19,860 bases of DNA from Paraglomus occultum (taxonomy: Eukaryota; Glomeromycota; Glomeromycetes; Paraglomerales; Paraglomeraceae), in the NCBI GenBank assembly GCA_910592205.1, contig CAJVPJ010000652.1:1-19860 (forward strand). Reading direction: 5' to 3'. Within the stretch, counting starts at the first letter, position 1; each line of letters starts with the position of its first letter. The position numbers and the translations under genes are program-made. The notes under the pieces are model-generated. The model ran no database searches and was not told the DNA's origin. It saw only the letters and a list, made by a program, of their open reading frames with translations. Of this stretch, positions 1 to 9,273 are shown in pieces.

Positions 1-2998
1 ACTCATCCTCCCCTTTTTTACTGAATTCTAGCACATAATTGAATCGATAGGCAGGGACTATTCCAATGTTATAAATATTATAAAAATCTTTTCGTAAAGA
101 GATTGGTGAACGGCTCAGGGCTCAATCAATTTCGCCATCGGTCAATCACCTTTGGTCTAAAAATCAATTCCACTCAGGAAGGTCAGTGCTTTTTCTTGAA
201 CCCACTGGACTTTTTTCATTTAGTAGTAAATTTAAACTATCATTTTTGTTTTCCAAGTCATTTTTTTCTCTTTTAATATCTTCATAATCACTATTGATGC
301 AACATTCATTCAAGCAATTATTTTCTCCTGGCTCGTTTTGGAAAGTTTCTAATTGCTTTTTTATTTCTTCCAATTCACTCTGTAATTTAAATATCTTTCT
401 ATCCTTATCATCAGAATTAAAGTCACTATATTTTAATGACTCAGAAATGTCGGTTTCATCACTGACTTCCTGACTATGATAAGTTGTGGCAGAATGGTTA
501 TCACTTAATTCATCCAGTTTTTCTTGTAGTTGGTTATTTTCTTTTGACTTTTCTTCTACTTCTAGATTGTTGACCACTATTTTCTCATTTTTGGACTTGG
601 TCTTCTGAGAAAGTTCTATCATTCTTTCCAAATTAGAAATTACGTCCACTAATTGACTAGGATTAATTTTTATTTTCTTCCCTAATTCTTGGGCAAAATT
701 ATTGTCTTGGCTTGTTCCTTGTTCGCTTTTTCAAATAGTTTCTTTTCATTTTCGAAGAGCCCGCTTTTCTGTCGGGTCGCCATCTTTCCCATAATTTTTG
801 CTATAATCAGCGATTAACTCGGCTTGAAATTTTTCATCTCCTCTATAAGCCCCGGCTGAGAAAACATTATAAATCATACTTGTTTCTTTCAATCACTCTT
901 GCTCTTTTGAAGTTAATCCTTCTAGTTTGGTCTCCCATTTGGTTGAATATTCTATTTGGTTTTTATACTTAATCTTACTTTTTTCTAATTCCTGGTATTT
1001 AATTTTTCAGTCTTGATTGGCTTGTTCTAAAGAAGTTTTTAATTCCGTTATTTTTGCTTCTTTAATTGGGCAAATTTTACACTCTTCTCCCGCTAGTTCT
1101 TGGGGAATAGTATTTTGAATGGAGAATTCTATTTCTAATTCGGCTTCTAATTCAGCGACTTTTTCTTTTAATTTAACCACTTCGTCATGAAAGTTGCTGC
1201 TTCTTTCCTCTTCTTTTTTCAGTTTCTCACTAAGTTCAATGTTTTTTTCCCTCGCTGTTTCGAACCGCCCAACAACTTCAACATTTTTCGCTTTTAGTCT
1301 ATTAATTTCAGCACTAAATTTCAGCATTTCTTTTCGTTTTTCTATAACTAAGTTAGCAGCAGTTTCTTGGCTAGTGGCTAAGTCAGCCCTTGATTCAGTT
1401 AAATATGTCTTGGCTAGGGAAAGGTTGTATTCGGCTTCTGCTAATTGTTTATTGAGTTTATCTATTATTTGGGATCGGAGTTCATATCTTTCCTTTTGAA
1501 GAATTTGCTGCTCGTTTGTCGTTGATTGAAAGTTAGCAGGTACTTCTTGTTGAAGGTCATTTTGTTGCTCTTCTTCTAATTTATTTAATTTATCATTATT
1601 GGAAGTATAAGTTATATTCTTGCCATTCTCGGTCGTGGAATGGGAGTCACCGACACTGTCTTTTGAACTTTCAGAAACTGGGGAAGAAAAACCATTATTT
1701 TCCGATGTGGGTGAACTAACAAGAGGATTCTCGGTTATTGTGGTTATTGTCGGGCTAAGTCTTTTTTCTAGCGATGGTCTTCTAATATTTCCGGTATCTC
1801 CCGTGTTCCTTCGTGAGCCTGAACGATTTCGGCTCCGTCCGGCTGACAAAAGACTGCTTGAAGAATCGCTCCTCCTTAGTGAAGGATCCTGGGGACTTGG
1901 TTGGCTAGTTGTTTTTTGGTTTTGGTCTGATTCTGATGGAGTTTGTTTATCTTGCGAGGGCTTTTTTAATTCTTTAATTTTGGCTTTTAGGTCATCGATT
2001 TCATCATCTAGATCCTCAACTAGGTAAGCCAGTTCAAGATAAGTGTAATTTTGTTCTTCTCACCAAGGTTTTTTACGGAGAGAATTACCAATTGACTCAC
2101 CTGGCTTAACATTAAGACTATTGTGCTGGCTGGAAGCCGGCGAAGGCGTTGTTAACTTTTCTTTACCAGCAAAAATTTCATAGACCCTTATCCTTTCTTG
2201 CAACGAAATATTTTCTTCGCTAAGTTCCTTTAATTTCTCCTTATACTCTTCTATTTTTTTTTCCTGAATTTCTTTTTCGGTTTGGTTGGCTTCAAGAAGT
2301 TGCCGAGCAGCCACTAATTCCTCTTTAATTTTTTTCTGCTCCTTCTCTTGTGTTACCCGAGTAGCATTTTCTGAGACAACTGTTTTTATTGTTGCTTGGG
2401 CTTCGGGATTAGCATAATTTTCTAAAACACCTTCTAATTTGGTAATCTCTGCTTGGAATTTTTTATTCTTGTCGTTAAGTTCGTTATTTTTTTTTAGTAA
2501 TCGTTCTTTGGTTACTTCCAATTTTTCAACTTTTTGTTTTTCTTCTTCCAGTTCTCCTTCGATTAATCTTTTTTCACTTTCTTTTTGATTAGAAAGTTCA
2601 GTAGTTTTCACTACGGATTCTTTTAAAAGTTTATTAGTTACTTCTAAATCTCTTATTTGGTTTTCTAGTTCAGTAGTTTTTTCGTGTCATTCTTTGCGTT
2701 CAGTTTCAAAATCTCTAACATTTTTGTCTAGTTTTTTATTGCTATCAAATAATTCTTGATTTTCTTTATTTATTTTGCCTATTTCTGATTTTAGTGCTTC
2801 ATTTTCAGTTTTAAGGGCTTCTGTGGCGGCACTTTTTTTCGCCTTTTTTGCTGCCAAGTATTTTTTTATTTCACCATCGTCAAAAAATAGACTTTTTAAC
2901 AATTTTTCCTGTTCTTCATCATATTCTTCTCGACCTGCTTGGCTTTTTTTGCTTATTTCAGTTATTTTTCTTTCAATTATTTTAATGATTTGATTCAT
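1..2998 (-). CDS. Giant coiled-coil protein with possible C-terminal Ulp1-like protease domain (3' end outside window)
   Basis: With TGA read as Trp, one uninterrupted frame runs from an ATG at 2998 past the left edge (about 999 codons, incomplete). Residues about 1-350 and 480-680 are Glu/Lys/Gln-rich heptad-like coiled coil. Residues about 355-480 form a Ser/Arg/Thr/Pro-rich linker that includes GRSRNRSGSRR. A further charged, mixed region follows. No signal peptide or membrane segment is visible. Near residue 950 the motif RWLTDGEIDWAL resembles the WLxDxxIxxY entry of Ulp1/SENP (peptidase C48) domains. The catalytic His, Asp and Cys would lie outside the window, so activity cannot be judged. 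Host-type deSUMOylating enzymes are reported, as I recall, from endobacteria of mycorrhizal fungi. No clear Shine-Dalgarno site precedes the start. The continuous frame is seen directly, the coiled coil is clear, and the protease call is an inference from a short motif. Confidence 0.8.
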
Positions 2999-3434
2999 AG
3001 TTGTTGATATTATGTTAGGTTTGTTTGTGGCTTAAAAATTATTATTTTTGGTCCTTTTAATTTTCTTTGCTTTCTGTTAAAATCAAAGTTGGATTTTAAA
3101 TTTGGGCTTTGGCAAGTTTCCTAATGGTTATAAAGTGTAAATTTAAGTGTTAATATTCGGCGGGGGTTTGGGGGAAAATTCTGTTTTAGCCCATAATTTT
3201 TGGGCTTCTCTTTGGCAATTCGGCAGCGGGAAAATTTTTTGTTTCTCTCTCTTAAACAAAAACGCTCCTCTTCCTCTGTTATTTTGGGAAAATCTTCAAT
3301 TGTCTTTACTTCCAATTAAGTTTCTTAAATTTTTATTCATGATAACTCACTATATATTTTATACACATATGCTAGCAAGTATGTGTTAAAAAAAGTTAAA
3401 CAGGAAGTTTGGCAGCAATTTTCCGACAGTTTTT
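2999..3434. other. Gene-poor stretch between the giant gene and the Cys-pair gene
   Basis: There is no convincing gene here. The minus strand carries a 64-codon frame at 3121-3315 with a TTG start, directly preceded by an in-frame stop and matching nothing I recognise; it may be chance or a gene relic. The stretch also holds the inverted repeat at 3363-3386. The upstream region of the giant gene (about 3000-3060) is AT-rich and must contain its promoter, but I see no clear -35/-10 pair. Confidence 0.5.
3363..3386. repeat. Short perfect inverted repeat
   Basis: The arms ACACATA (3363-3369) and TATGTGT (3380-3386) enclose a 10-base loop that contains the palindrome GCTAGC. It lies about 50 bases past the stop of the minus-strand Cys-pair gene. 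Neither strand has a U-tract after the stem, so it is not a standard intrinsic terminator. It could be a protein-binding palindrome or a weak transcript end. Confidence 0.5.
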
Positions 3435-3902
3435 TTATTTTTTCACGAGTTTTTTTTCCAACTCTCGGATTTTTTTGGCTTGGCGAGAATTCTCCTCAAT
3501 TAACTTTAAAATGGTTTGGCGTCAGTCTTCTAAGTAATCACCCAACCCATCCTCGTCAAGGTTAATTCCTTTTTTTTCTAACCTAGTTCGAAATTCATCT
3601 TTTTCTAATTGCCTTTGCTGGGTTTTGTTTAGTGGTGAGGAGACTTTGCCTCCAAAATAAGCCCTAAAAGTTCTTCTTTTTTTGCTGTCCGTAATAGAGT
3701 CTAAGTAAACTAGTTTGTGGTGGCGATAGAGGTCAATTAAGCAAGCATCACATTTATATTGACCTTGATTTTTCTTTTGGTCGGTTCAGTAGCCTCAGTT
3801 GTTTTTGTTACTGTATTTTTGGCTCGGAGGACAAAAGTTAACTATCATCTTTTTTTGACACTGGAAGCAATTAGTTTGAAAAGGAGGTTTTAAGGTATAC
3901 AT
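3435..3902 (-). CDS. Small Cys-pair (zinc-ribbon-like) protein of unknown function
   Basis: Reading TGA as Trp gives a 155-residue protein from ATG at 3902 to TAA at 3435. It contains three in-frame TGA codons, which split it under the standard code. The N-terminal half has two CxxC pairs (C12/C15 in NCFQCQKK and C51/C54 in KCDACLID) with a further Cys at 24, the layout of a zinc ribbon. The centre is basic (SKKRRTFRAYFGGK). The C-terminal third is charged and helical with coiled-coil character (LEKDEFRTRLEKK, then a Glu/Lys-rich end). There is no signal peptide or membrane segment. It is transcribed in the same direction as the giant coiled-coil gene, with about 430 bases between them. I do not recognise a family; nucleic-acid binding is possible but is only inferred from the Cys pairs and basic patch. 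Confidence 0.65.
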
Positions 3903-4071
3903 GGGGTATATAATAACTTCTTTTTGAGAAAAAAGATGGAGGAAGTTCTAAAAACATACGAGGAATCTAAACAAATTTCGTGTAAAATGTAAAATTTTAT
4001 ATTATTATTCACTAAATAAATTTTAGTACTCAGCAATGTCAGAGTTTAGTAATGATAGTTTGATGTAACAA

Positions 4072-4165
4072 GGAGTGATACTCAAGTGGTTAAGAGGGTT
4101 TCCTGCTAAGAAACTAGGTTGGCCTAATAGTCAACGCGAGAGTTCGAATCTCTCTCACTCCGCCA
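4072..4165 (+). tRNA. tRNA-Ser (anticodon GCU)
   Basis: The acceptor stem GGAGTGA (4072-4078) pairs with TCACTCC (4155-4161), followed by the discriminator G and an encoded CCA. The anticodon loop CTGCTAA sits in a stem of TTTC/GAAA type. A long variable arm follows, as expected for a class II tRNA-Ser, and the T arm contains GTTCGAATC. It decodes AGC/AGU serine codons. Confidence 0.95.
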
Positions 4166-4318
4166 TTTTTATAATATAAAACATAATCATTGATGTCAAA
4201 TTCATGAGTGAAATCTATATAAAATAATATTTGATACAAAACATCAAAAGAAAAAAGGGGGTTCATGGACTCCCCACGATAATAAAAATCTAAAATAATT
4301 AAATTTGCCAATAAAAGT

Positions 4319-4777
4319 ATGAACAACAGAAACATAATCAAAAGAAACAATCAATATAAAGGACTAAAAAATTTGCAAAGAACACTGGATAATTTTTTTA
4401 ACGATGTCTGATGACCAACGCCGGGGCTGAACGAAGTATGAGAGGAATTTCAACCACAAAGTAAACTGACCGAAGATAAAGACAAATACCTGTTAGAAAT
4501 CAATTTGCCAGGAGTGAAATAAGGAGGACGTCAAGATTGAAGTAGAAGAAAATATTATCAGAGTCAGTGGCGAAAAGAAAGAAGAGAAAAAACAAGATGA
4601 TGCTAAACAATATTATTCAGAAATTTTCTACGGAAAATTTTATCGGGAATTTGGGAATTTGCTCTCCCAACCTTGATTAAGAAAGAAAAAGTTAAGGCGA
4701 ATTATGAGAATGGAGTATTGACTATAACCGTCCTCAAAGATTCTCAAAGCCATGCCCATCAAGTTAATATTGAGTAA
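4319..4777 (+). pseudogene. Hsp20 / alpha-crystallin small heat-shock protein, broken by two frameshifts
   Basis: The frame from ATG 4319 (with TGA as Trp) reads as an Hsp20: a short N-terminal arm, then KYLLEINLPGV, where the alpha-crystallin domain begins. A single extra T at about 4520 turns the expected KKED segment into a TAA stop. Coding resumes in the next frame (EDVKIEVEENIIRVSGEKKE, then YGKFYREF). A second shift occurs at 4645-4660, where the octamer GGGAATTT is present twice in tandem. Removing one copy in thought restores the family pattern of an aromatic/F followed by LP. The last part (KVKANYENGVLTITVLK) carries the conserved GVL triplet and ends at TAA 4775-4777. The overall length is normal for the family, so decay looks recent. 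Hsp20 proteins are ATP-independent cytosolic holdase chaperones. The adjacent folD remnant suggests the whole 4.3-5.25 kb block is decaying. Confidence 0.85.
4645..4660 (+). repeat. 8-bp tandem duplication inside the hsp20 pseudogene
   Basis: GGGAATTT at 4645-4652 is repeated exactly at 4653-4660. Eight bases shift the frame, and the conserved Hsp20 sequence continues in the shifted frame right after the second copy. It is therefore probably the inactivating mutation itself, of the replication-slippage kind. Confidence 0.85.
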
Positions 4778-5100
4778 CGTGGCATCCCTGTTTAAAAAAA
4801 TATTTATTAAATTAAAAAAGGGCAGGTCAGGCAGTTAGAGATTTTGCAAAAAAAAATTTAAGATAGTTACTAAAAGTTAAGAAATTCCACCATATTTTCT
4901 CGCAAATTCTCCATTTATCAGACTAGTTATCAGAAGAAAAAACATAACAAGGAGTATCATTTATTTGCTTGCACTTGTTCGCATTTGGCTTTGCCGGGTT
5001 TTTCTTGAAAATAAGTGGGAGCCTGAATTAAAAGCCGGGTTTTTAATTCTGTTTTGTCGGCAGTACAGTTAAAAATTAAAAAAAAAGTTATGACTTGATA
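4778..5100. other. Degraded non-coding stretch between hsp20 and folD remnants
   Basis: It is AT-rich with several A-runs (for example at about 4850-4860) and no open plus-strand frame of note. A minus-strand frame at about 4940-5090 gives a peptide-like translation (including TELKTRLLIQAPTYFQEKPG) that I cannot assign. It has no clear start and is probably chance or a relic. Confidence 0.4.
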
Positions 5101-5228
5101 ATAATTGGCAGTCCTACTCAAACCAAGGCAGGAACTTTGGAAATTGCTAAAAAGATTGATTTGCTAGTCCAAACTGTGGGTGCCAGTAGCGAGTGAGTAT
5201 TTGGGTCCCAGCAGTAATAGATTTGTGA
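5101..5228 (+). pseudogene. Probable folD remnant (methylenetetrahydrofolate dehydrogenase/cyclohydrolase)
   Basis: The frame starting at 5101 reads IIGSPTQTKAGTLEI, then AKKIDLLVQTVGASSEWVF. This resembles the FolD NADP-binding half: the IGRS loop, the HSxTK segment, then ADLLVxAVGKPxF. After a frame change at about 5205-5210 the frame beginning at 5211 reads AVIDLW, matching the following FolD motif GAVVIDVG. The sequence between IGS and TQTK is shorter than in intact FolD, suggesting an internal deletion. The N-terminal catalytic half and the C-terminus are not visible. FolD normally supplies 10-formyl-THF for formyl-Met-tRNA and purines in Mollicutes. The call rests on about 45 residues and is tentative; a functional copy elsewhere is possible. 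Confidence 0.4.
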
Positions 5229-5249
5229 AAAACAAGATAAATAAAATAA

Positions 5250-5711
5250 ATGGAAACTAAAATAATCGTCCAAGGCAAAAAAAATCTGCGAGATTATGAA
5301 ATTATTACTAAATTTTTGGCCGGACTAGTCCTAACAGGCAACGAAATTAAATCTCTCCGTAATTACCAGAGTTCGATTAATGAGGCTTACATTTTGCCTC
5401 ATGATGGCGAATTATATATTGTTAATCTCCATATTTCTCCCTATAAATATTCCCGTGCTGGCAATTTAGCCCAAGACCAAAGTAGCAAAAAAAAAAGAAA
5501 ATTACTTCTTCACAAAAAGGAAATCAATAAAATAATCGGACAGCACAAAAGCAAAAATTATGCGATTATTCCACTGCAACTTTTTATTAACCAACGTGGC
5601 TGGGCCAAGTTAGAAATTGCCTTGGCTCAGCATCTACGAAAATACCAAATCAAAGAAAAAATTAAAGAAAGAGAAATAAAAAGAAAACTGCGGGAAGAAG
5701 ATGATTGATAA
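5250..5711 (+). CDS. smpB: SsrA-binding protein SmpB
   Basis: SmpB binds tmRNA and delivers it to stalled ribosomes for trans-translation. Family landmarks appear in order: an N-terminal beta segment (KKNLRDYEI), the conserved block GLVLTGNEIKSLR, NEAYILPHDGELYIVNLHI, the basic block KRKLLLHKKEI, then IPLQLFINQRGWAKLEIALAQ. A basic C-terminal tail with KEKIKEREIKRKLREEDD is typical of the SmpB tail that enters the mRNA channel. The length of 153 residues is normal. In code 4 the frame continues through one TGA (final Trp) and stops at TAA 5709-5711. The start is the only ATG near the conserved N-terminus, and no Shine-Dalgarno site is visible. It lies 31 bases before the kinase-like gene, probably in the same transcript. 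Confidence 0.95.
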
Positions 5712-5742
5712 AGAATTTATAATGTTATAAAATATAAGAGTA

Positions 5743-6369
5743 ATGTTAATTGTATTTGTAGGTATACCTGGATCGGGCAAATCAAGCACAGTTAAGGAGT
5801 TGGCAACTCTGTTAAATGCCAAGTATTTTGCCGAACCGGAGGAAAAAAAATGAGCGGATGCCGCAAAAGATTGGAAAACTTATGGCAGTTTTTCCATGCT
5901 GATGTGATTTCGCTCTATCCGAGTTCCCATGCTTTTGGAAGCCCAAAAATTAAGTGAAAATGGAGAAACTGTGCTTATTGATACTTACTATGATAAATTG
6001 CTATATTACTATATTGATAAATATTGTATGCGCTGATTAATATCCCCTTCGGACCTTTATTTTGAACCCATGAAAAAAATTGCCGAGATAGATAATAAAG
6101 TTCTGCCAGAAGCTGATATTATCATTTTTTTTGAAGTTGATTATCAGAAGTGGTTAGAAAACCTAAAAGTCCGCAATCGTGAGGTTGACCAAGACAAAGA
6201 TTTTATGAAAAACTTCGAAACCCAAAAATTTCTTCGGGAAGCCACTCAAAAATATTGTGAAGAAAGAGGGAAAGAATTTATCATTTTCCCCCAAGATAAT
6301 TCCTCAGCCCAAGAGGCAGCCCAAAAAATAAAAAATCTCTTGTGAGATAAATTAGCCGTAAAAAATTAA
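5743..6369 (+). CDS. P-loop nucleoside kinase-like protein (deoxynucleoside kinase family?)
   Basis: With TGA as Trp, a 208-residue protein runs from ATG 5743 to TAA 6369. The start gives an immediate beta strand and Walker A loop, LIVFVGIPGSGKSS (G7 to S14). An acidic EPEE follows at the place where deoxynucleoside kinases have FxEP. Next come a helix with FRSIRVPMLLEAQKL, the segment ETVLIDTYYD (Walker-B-like strand), then DIIIFFEVD and a LID-like arginine pair in VRNREVDQD. This order fits the dNK/thymidylate-kinase fold, which phosphorylates salvaged nucleosides in Mollicutes. The DRS/ERS motif of typical dNKs is replaced by IDTYY, so the substrate is uncertain. The four TGA codons (three internal, one near the end) are at positions compatible with Trp. 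It is followed closely by rpmE. Confidence 0.65.
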
Positions 6370-6388
6370 AATAATATATATTATAATT

Positions 6389-6613
6389 ATGAAAAAAAAT
6401 ATTCACTCTCCGGTTTTTCAAATTACTTATTTCTGTACTTATTGCCAACAAGAATTTCTCACTGTTTCTACTTCTTCGGAAAATGTTAGAACTGGGCCGT
6501 GTAGTAATTGTCATCCCTTTTACACTGGTGTTGCCGACAGTGAAGTTGAAGTGGGAGAAATAGAAAAATACCGGCAAAGACAAAGAGTCGCCCAAGAGAA
6601 AGAAAAAAAATAA
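6389..6613 (+). CDS. rpmE: Ribosomal protein bL31, zinc-binding type
   Basis: This is a 74-residue protein starting MKKNIHSPVFQITYFC. It has the L31 signature: FCTYCQQEF, then the serine/threonine-rich loop, then CSNCHPFYTG, followed by an acidic-to-basic tail. The two Cys pairs (C16/C19 and C38/C41) form the zinc site of the C+ type. L31 bridges the central protuberance of the 50S subunit to the 30S head. The gene contains no TGA and ends at TAA 6611-6613. It starts 19 bases after the kinase-like gene, so the two may be co-transcribed. No Shine-Dalgarno site is visible. Confidence 0.93.
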   Translation: MKKNIHSPVFQITYFCTYCQQEFLTVSTSSENVRTGPCSNCHPFYTGVADSEVEVGEIEKYRQRQRVAQEKEKK

Positions 6614-6659
6614 AGAAATAATTACTAAAACAAATATATTAATATATTATTATAAGGAT

Positions 6660-6836
6660 ATGCAAAAAAATATAAAAAATATAAATAAAATAATAGCCTT
6701 AACGAGAGAGAGAGAGAGAGAGAGAGAGCAATTAAACTGAATAGATTGAAAAGTAAGTTCACTGGAAAAGAAAAAGACAAGGAAAGACAAAAAATTGGGT
6801 AGGAAATTTTTATTCGACACCATAAATTATCAATAG
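6660..6836 (+). CDS. Small ORF containing the (GA) microsatellite, Arg-Glu repeat
   Basis: ATG 6660 to TAG 6834-6836 gives 58 codons, with two TGA as Trp. The start has an AAGGA just upstream (ATAAGGATATG), one of the few Shine-Dalgarno-like sites in the window, though the spacing is short. The centre encodes (Arg-Glu)x5 from the GA tract, the rest is Lys/Asn-rich, and no family is recognised. It ends 4 bases before the giant gene's ATG. It may be a leader ORF whose translation, altered by GA-tract length, affects the giant gene, or simply an open stretch of 5' leader. Confidence 0.35.
6704..6728 (+). repeat. Dinucleotide microsatellite G(AG)12
   Basis: Twenty-five bases of perfect alternating GA lie about 112 bases upstream of the giant gene's start codon. 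Tracts this long are prone to slipped-strand mispairing. In Mollicutes, simple repeats upstream of surface-protein genes are known to control on/off expression (for example GAA repeats at vlhA). The role here is inferred. Confidence 0.9.
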
Positions 6837-6840
6837 CACC

Positions 6841-9273
6841 ATGAACGCAAAACACCAAAAAGATTTAGTAAAATTATTTACCAATAAAGAAGAAAGAGAA
6901 AAATGAAATGATTATTTGGATAAGTTAAAAAGTGAGGAGGAAACGTCTTGACTAGAAAGTGACGAAAATGCGGTTGTGCATCTTCATGATTTATCCGTTA
7001 ATGGCTATCTGCCTAGTGATGATGATAAACTTTCATTCTCAAAAGATGAGAATAAGGTATCTGTCTTCTACTATCCAGACTCGGAAATACTGATGTTAGG
7101 TGAGAGTTTTAATGCTTTTGAATGAAAAAAGAAGAGAGTAGATATATATTGACCTTTAAAAAGGGATTATCTTAATAAAATTGGGGAAAGTGAGCATTGA
7201 AAAAAAATAGTTGGGGATAGAGGAATAAGTTTTGAAGAAGGAGAAGATGTTAACCAAAAAATTGAAGAAACTATTGCAAGTACGGAATTAAATGAAGAAG
7301 ATAGTGAAGAATTTATTGAAGAAATTAAAAATGAAGTTCGGCGGGAACTGGCTTATTTACGCACTTCTGACGAAAATAAATGACAAGATGATTTAATTAC
7401 TGAGAAGACACGGGAGAAAATCTTTTTTGGTGAAAGGGAAAGGAGAGAATATAAATTAGAGGATGAAGACATTGAAAACTGCCACCAACTATTAACTAAT
7501 ATTCAAACTATTCTCACTAAAAAAGAGCCTAACATAAACAAGGAATTTTTAGCCGGTGAAGAATGGCAAAATTTAAATAACTCTTTAACTAATGTCTCTG
7601 ATGATTTAAAAGAGATTATTAAAAATGCGGATTATGAACTTCTAGAAAAGGTTTCATTAGCAAGTAAATATTTTGGATACTGTATAATTGATGAGATTGA
7701 GGATTTAAAGGCCGCTCGTGAATTTTATAAAGAAAATAAACCATCAAGACTAGAAACTTTTCAAAAAACTGTCTTTGAAAACATTCATGGGGAAAATTGA
7801 GAAAGTACATTAACTAATAAATGAAAGAAAGTTAAATTGGCCGGCACTTTATGGAATTGGAAAGAAAAAGGGTATTTTGAGAATATTAAAACATTAGGGG
7901 AAGAAACCAAAGAAGAAATTAAAGATTGATGACAAGGTAAGGCTAAAAAATATAACACTGAGGAATGAGAGTGAGCGAAAAATAAAACCAAAATCACTCC
8001 GGGAAAAATTGAAGAATTAAAAAAGGCAGTAGGAGCAAGACGAAAGTGAGAAGTATTACAGGAAGAACTCATGAACCCTAGTATTACCTACGAGAAATTC
8101 AATCAAGTTTGGCGGGAAATGAAAAATGGATATCCTGAAATAATTAAACATAAAGATAACCAGTCATGAGTGAGGAACCGAGAAAAAGAACTTTTAAGTT
8201 TAGAACTTGATTGACTGTTTGAAAATGCAGTAGCTGAAAAGAAGACGATAGAAGAATTAGAAAATTATCGAAAAAGAATTGAATTATTTGAATCTGACTT
8301 TCTTAAAGAACCAACTACCTTCCGTGCCACAATTTGAAAAGAAAAAAATAGTGGGTCTGTCCCTTCTTCCCCTTTGGTCTCTGCTTTCAGTTCATTACTT
8401 GGAGCAGTAACAGGAAGTAGCAAAAAGGGCAAACTAGACGAAAAATTAAACAAATTAACCGAGAGAATAAAAACTTTAAAAAACTGAGAAAAAGAAGCGA
8501 ATGAGGGCTTAACTGCTTTGAAAACAAAAGCAACTGAAGAAGTTTGAACGGCAACCGAACTAGCTGCTTTTCAGAATGAAATTGATGCTTATCCCCCTTG
8601 TCGAGAAGAAAAAATTGAAACGATATACTACCGAGACTTCCATCCAATTTATCGAAAAAAACTAACGATTAAAAAGCAATTGGAACAAATTAAAAACTTG
8701 GCTCAACAAAATGCCAATGAGTACCAAACAATTGAAAATGAAATTAATCGTATTTTAAACAAGGACATTACGAAAGATTATAACAAGCCGCTACCCTACA
8801 CGGTTGAAAAACCAATAGGCGGTAGTTCGCCATCTTCTGGTCTAGATTTAAAAGATATTAAAGAGGATCTTAAAAAATTAAGAAAAATAACTCCTTTCAG
8901 TGAAGACCATCCAGCAGCATCGTTAGGTGGAGGAACGCTATCCCTAATTCACCAAAAAGTTTTTACCAATAATCGAGACCGCATATTAAAACGCTCGTTG
9001 TGATTGGAAAGGAATGAATATTTGGAGGAACTTGGCGAAGAATTAACTGACTTTGAGAAATCTTGCGTTGAAGCAAAGAAAACAAAGCCGGAACTAGAAA
9101 AATTAAAAAAAGATATTAAACATTGGAAAGAAGATATTTTTGTAGGTCTAGAAAAAGAAACTCGGCAGATATGGCAAAAATACTTTTATGATAATCGAAA
9201 CACTTACTGAACGGGGGGGGGGGGGGATTGGACTCGTACAATTACAAGTATTAGCCGAAAAAAACTGACATAA
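6841..9273 (+). CDS. Giant coiled-coil protein, N-terminal part, terminated after a G14 tract
   Basis: ATG 6841 opens a frame with about 20 TGA (Trp) codons. It runs without a stop to the G tract at 9213-9226 and ends at TAA 9271-9273 (810 residues). The protein has no signal peptide, is rich in Lys, Glu, Asn and Trp, and is mostly predicted helical. Coiled-coil-like stretches occur at residues about 110-170 and 545-640. A Ser/Gly-rich segment (SSPLVSAFSSLLGAVTGSS) lies at about residues 508-526. If the tract had 13 (or 10 or 16) G, the frame would join the downstream part, giving about 1895 residues. With the 14 G seen here, only 20 codons follow the end of coherent sequence. No database family is recognised. 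Upstream is a GA microsatellite. I infer a phase-variable or slippage-expressed protein; assembly error in the homopolymer is the main alternative. Confidence 0.75.

Noticed and set aside
1007-2611. Apparent separate ORFs and gaps in the first 3 kb, with plus-strand frames such as 1194-1499 and 1620-2027
   Set aside because: All minus-strand pieces share one frame and are separated only by TGA codons, so they are one gene; the plus-strand frames are shadows of it.
4023-4050. CIRCE-like pair TTAGTACTC and GAGTTTAGT upstream of the tRNA and hsp20 remnant
   Set aside because: The right arm matches the GAGTGCTAA consensus poorly and the spacer is 10 rather than 9 bases; the tRNA gene lies between it and hsp20.
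4114-4350. Minus-strand 78-codon frame ending in a REIRTLALTIRPT-like string
   Set aside because: It overlaps the tRNA-Ser gene on the opposite strand; this peptide is a well-known artefact of translating a tRNA antisense.
4940-5090. Minus-strand peptide-like frame between the hsp20 and folD remnants
   Set aside because: There is no clear start, it runs on antisense to the folD remnant, and no family is recognised; probably chance.
6382-6387. TATAAT directly before the rpmE start as a promoter
   Set aside because: It ends one base before the ATG, so transcription would begin inside the gene; most likely AT-rich chance sequence.
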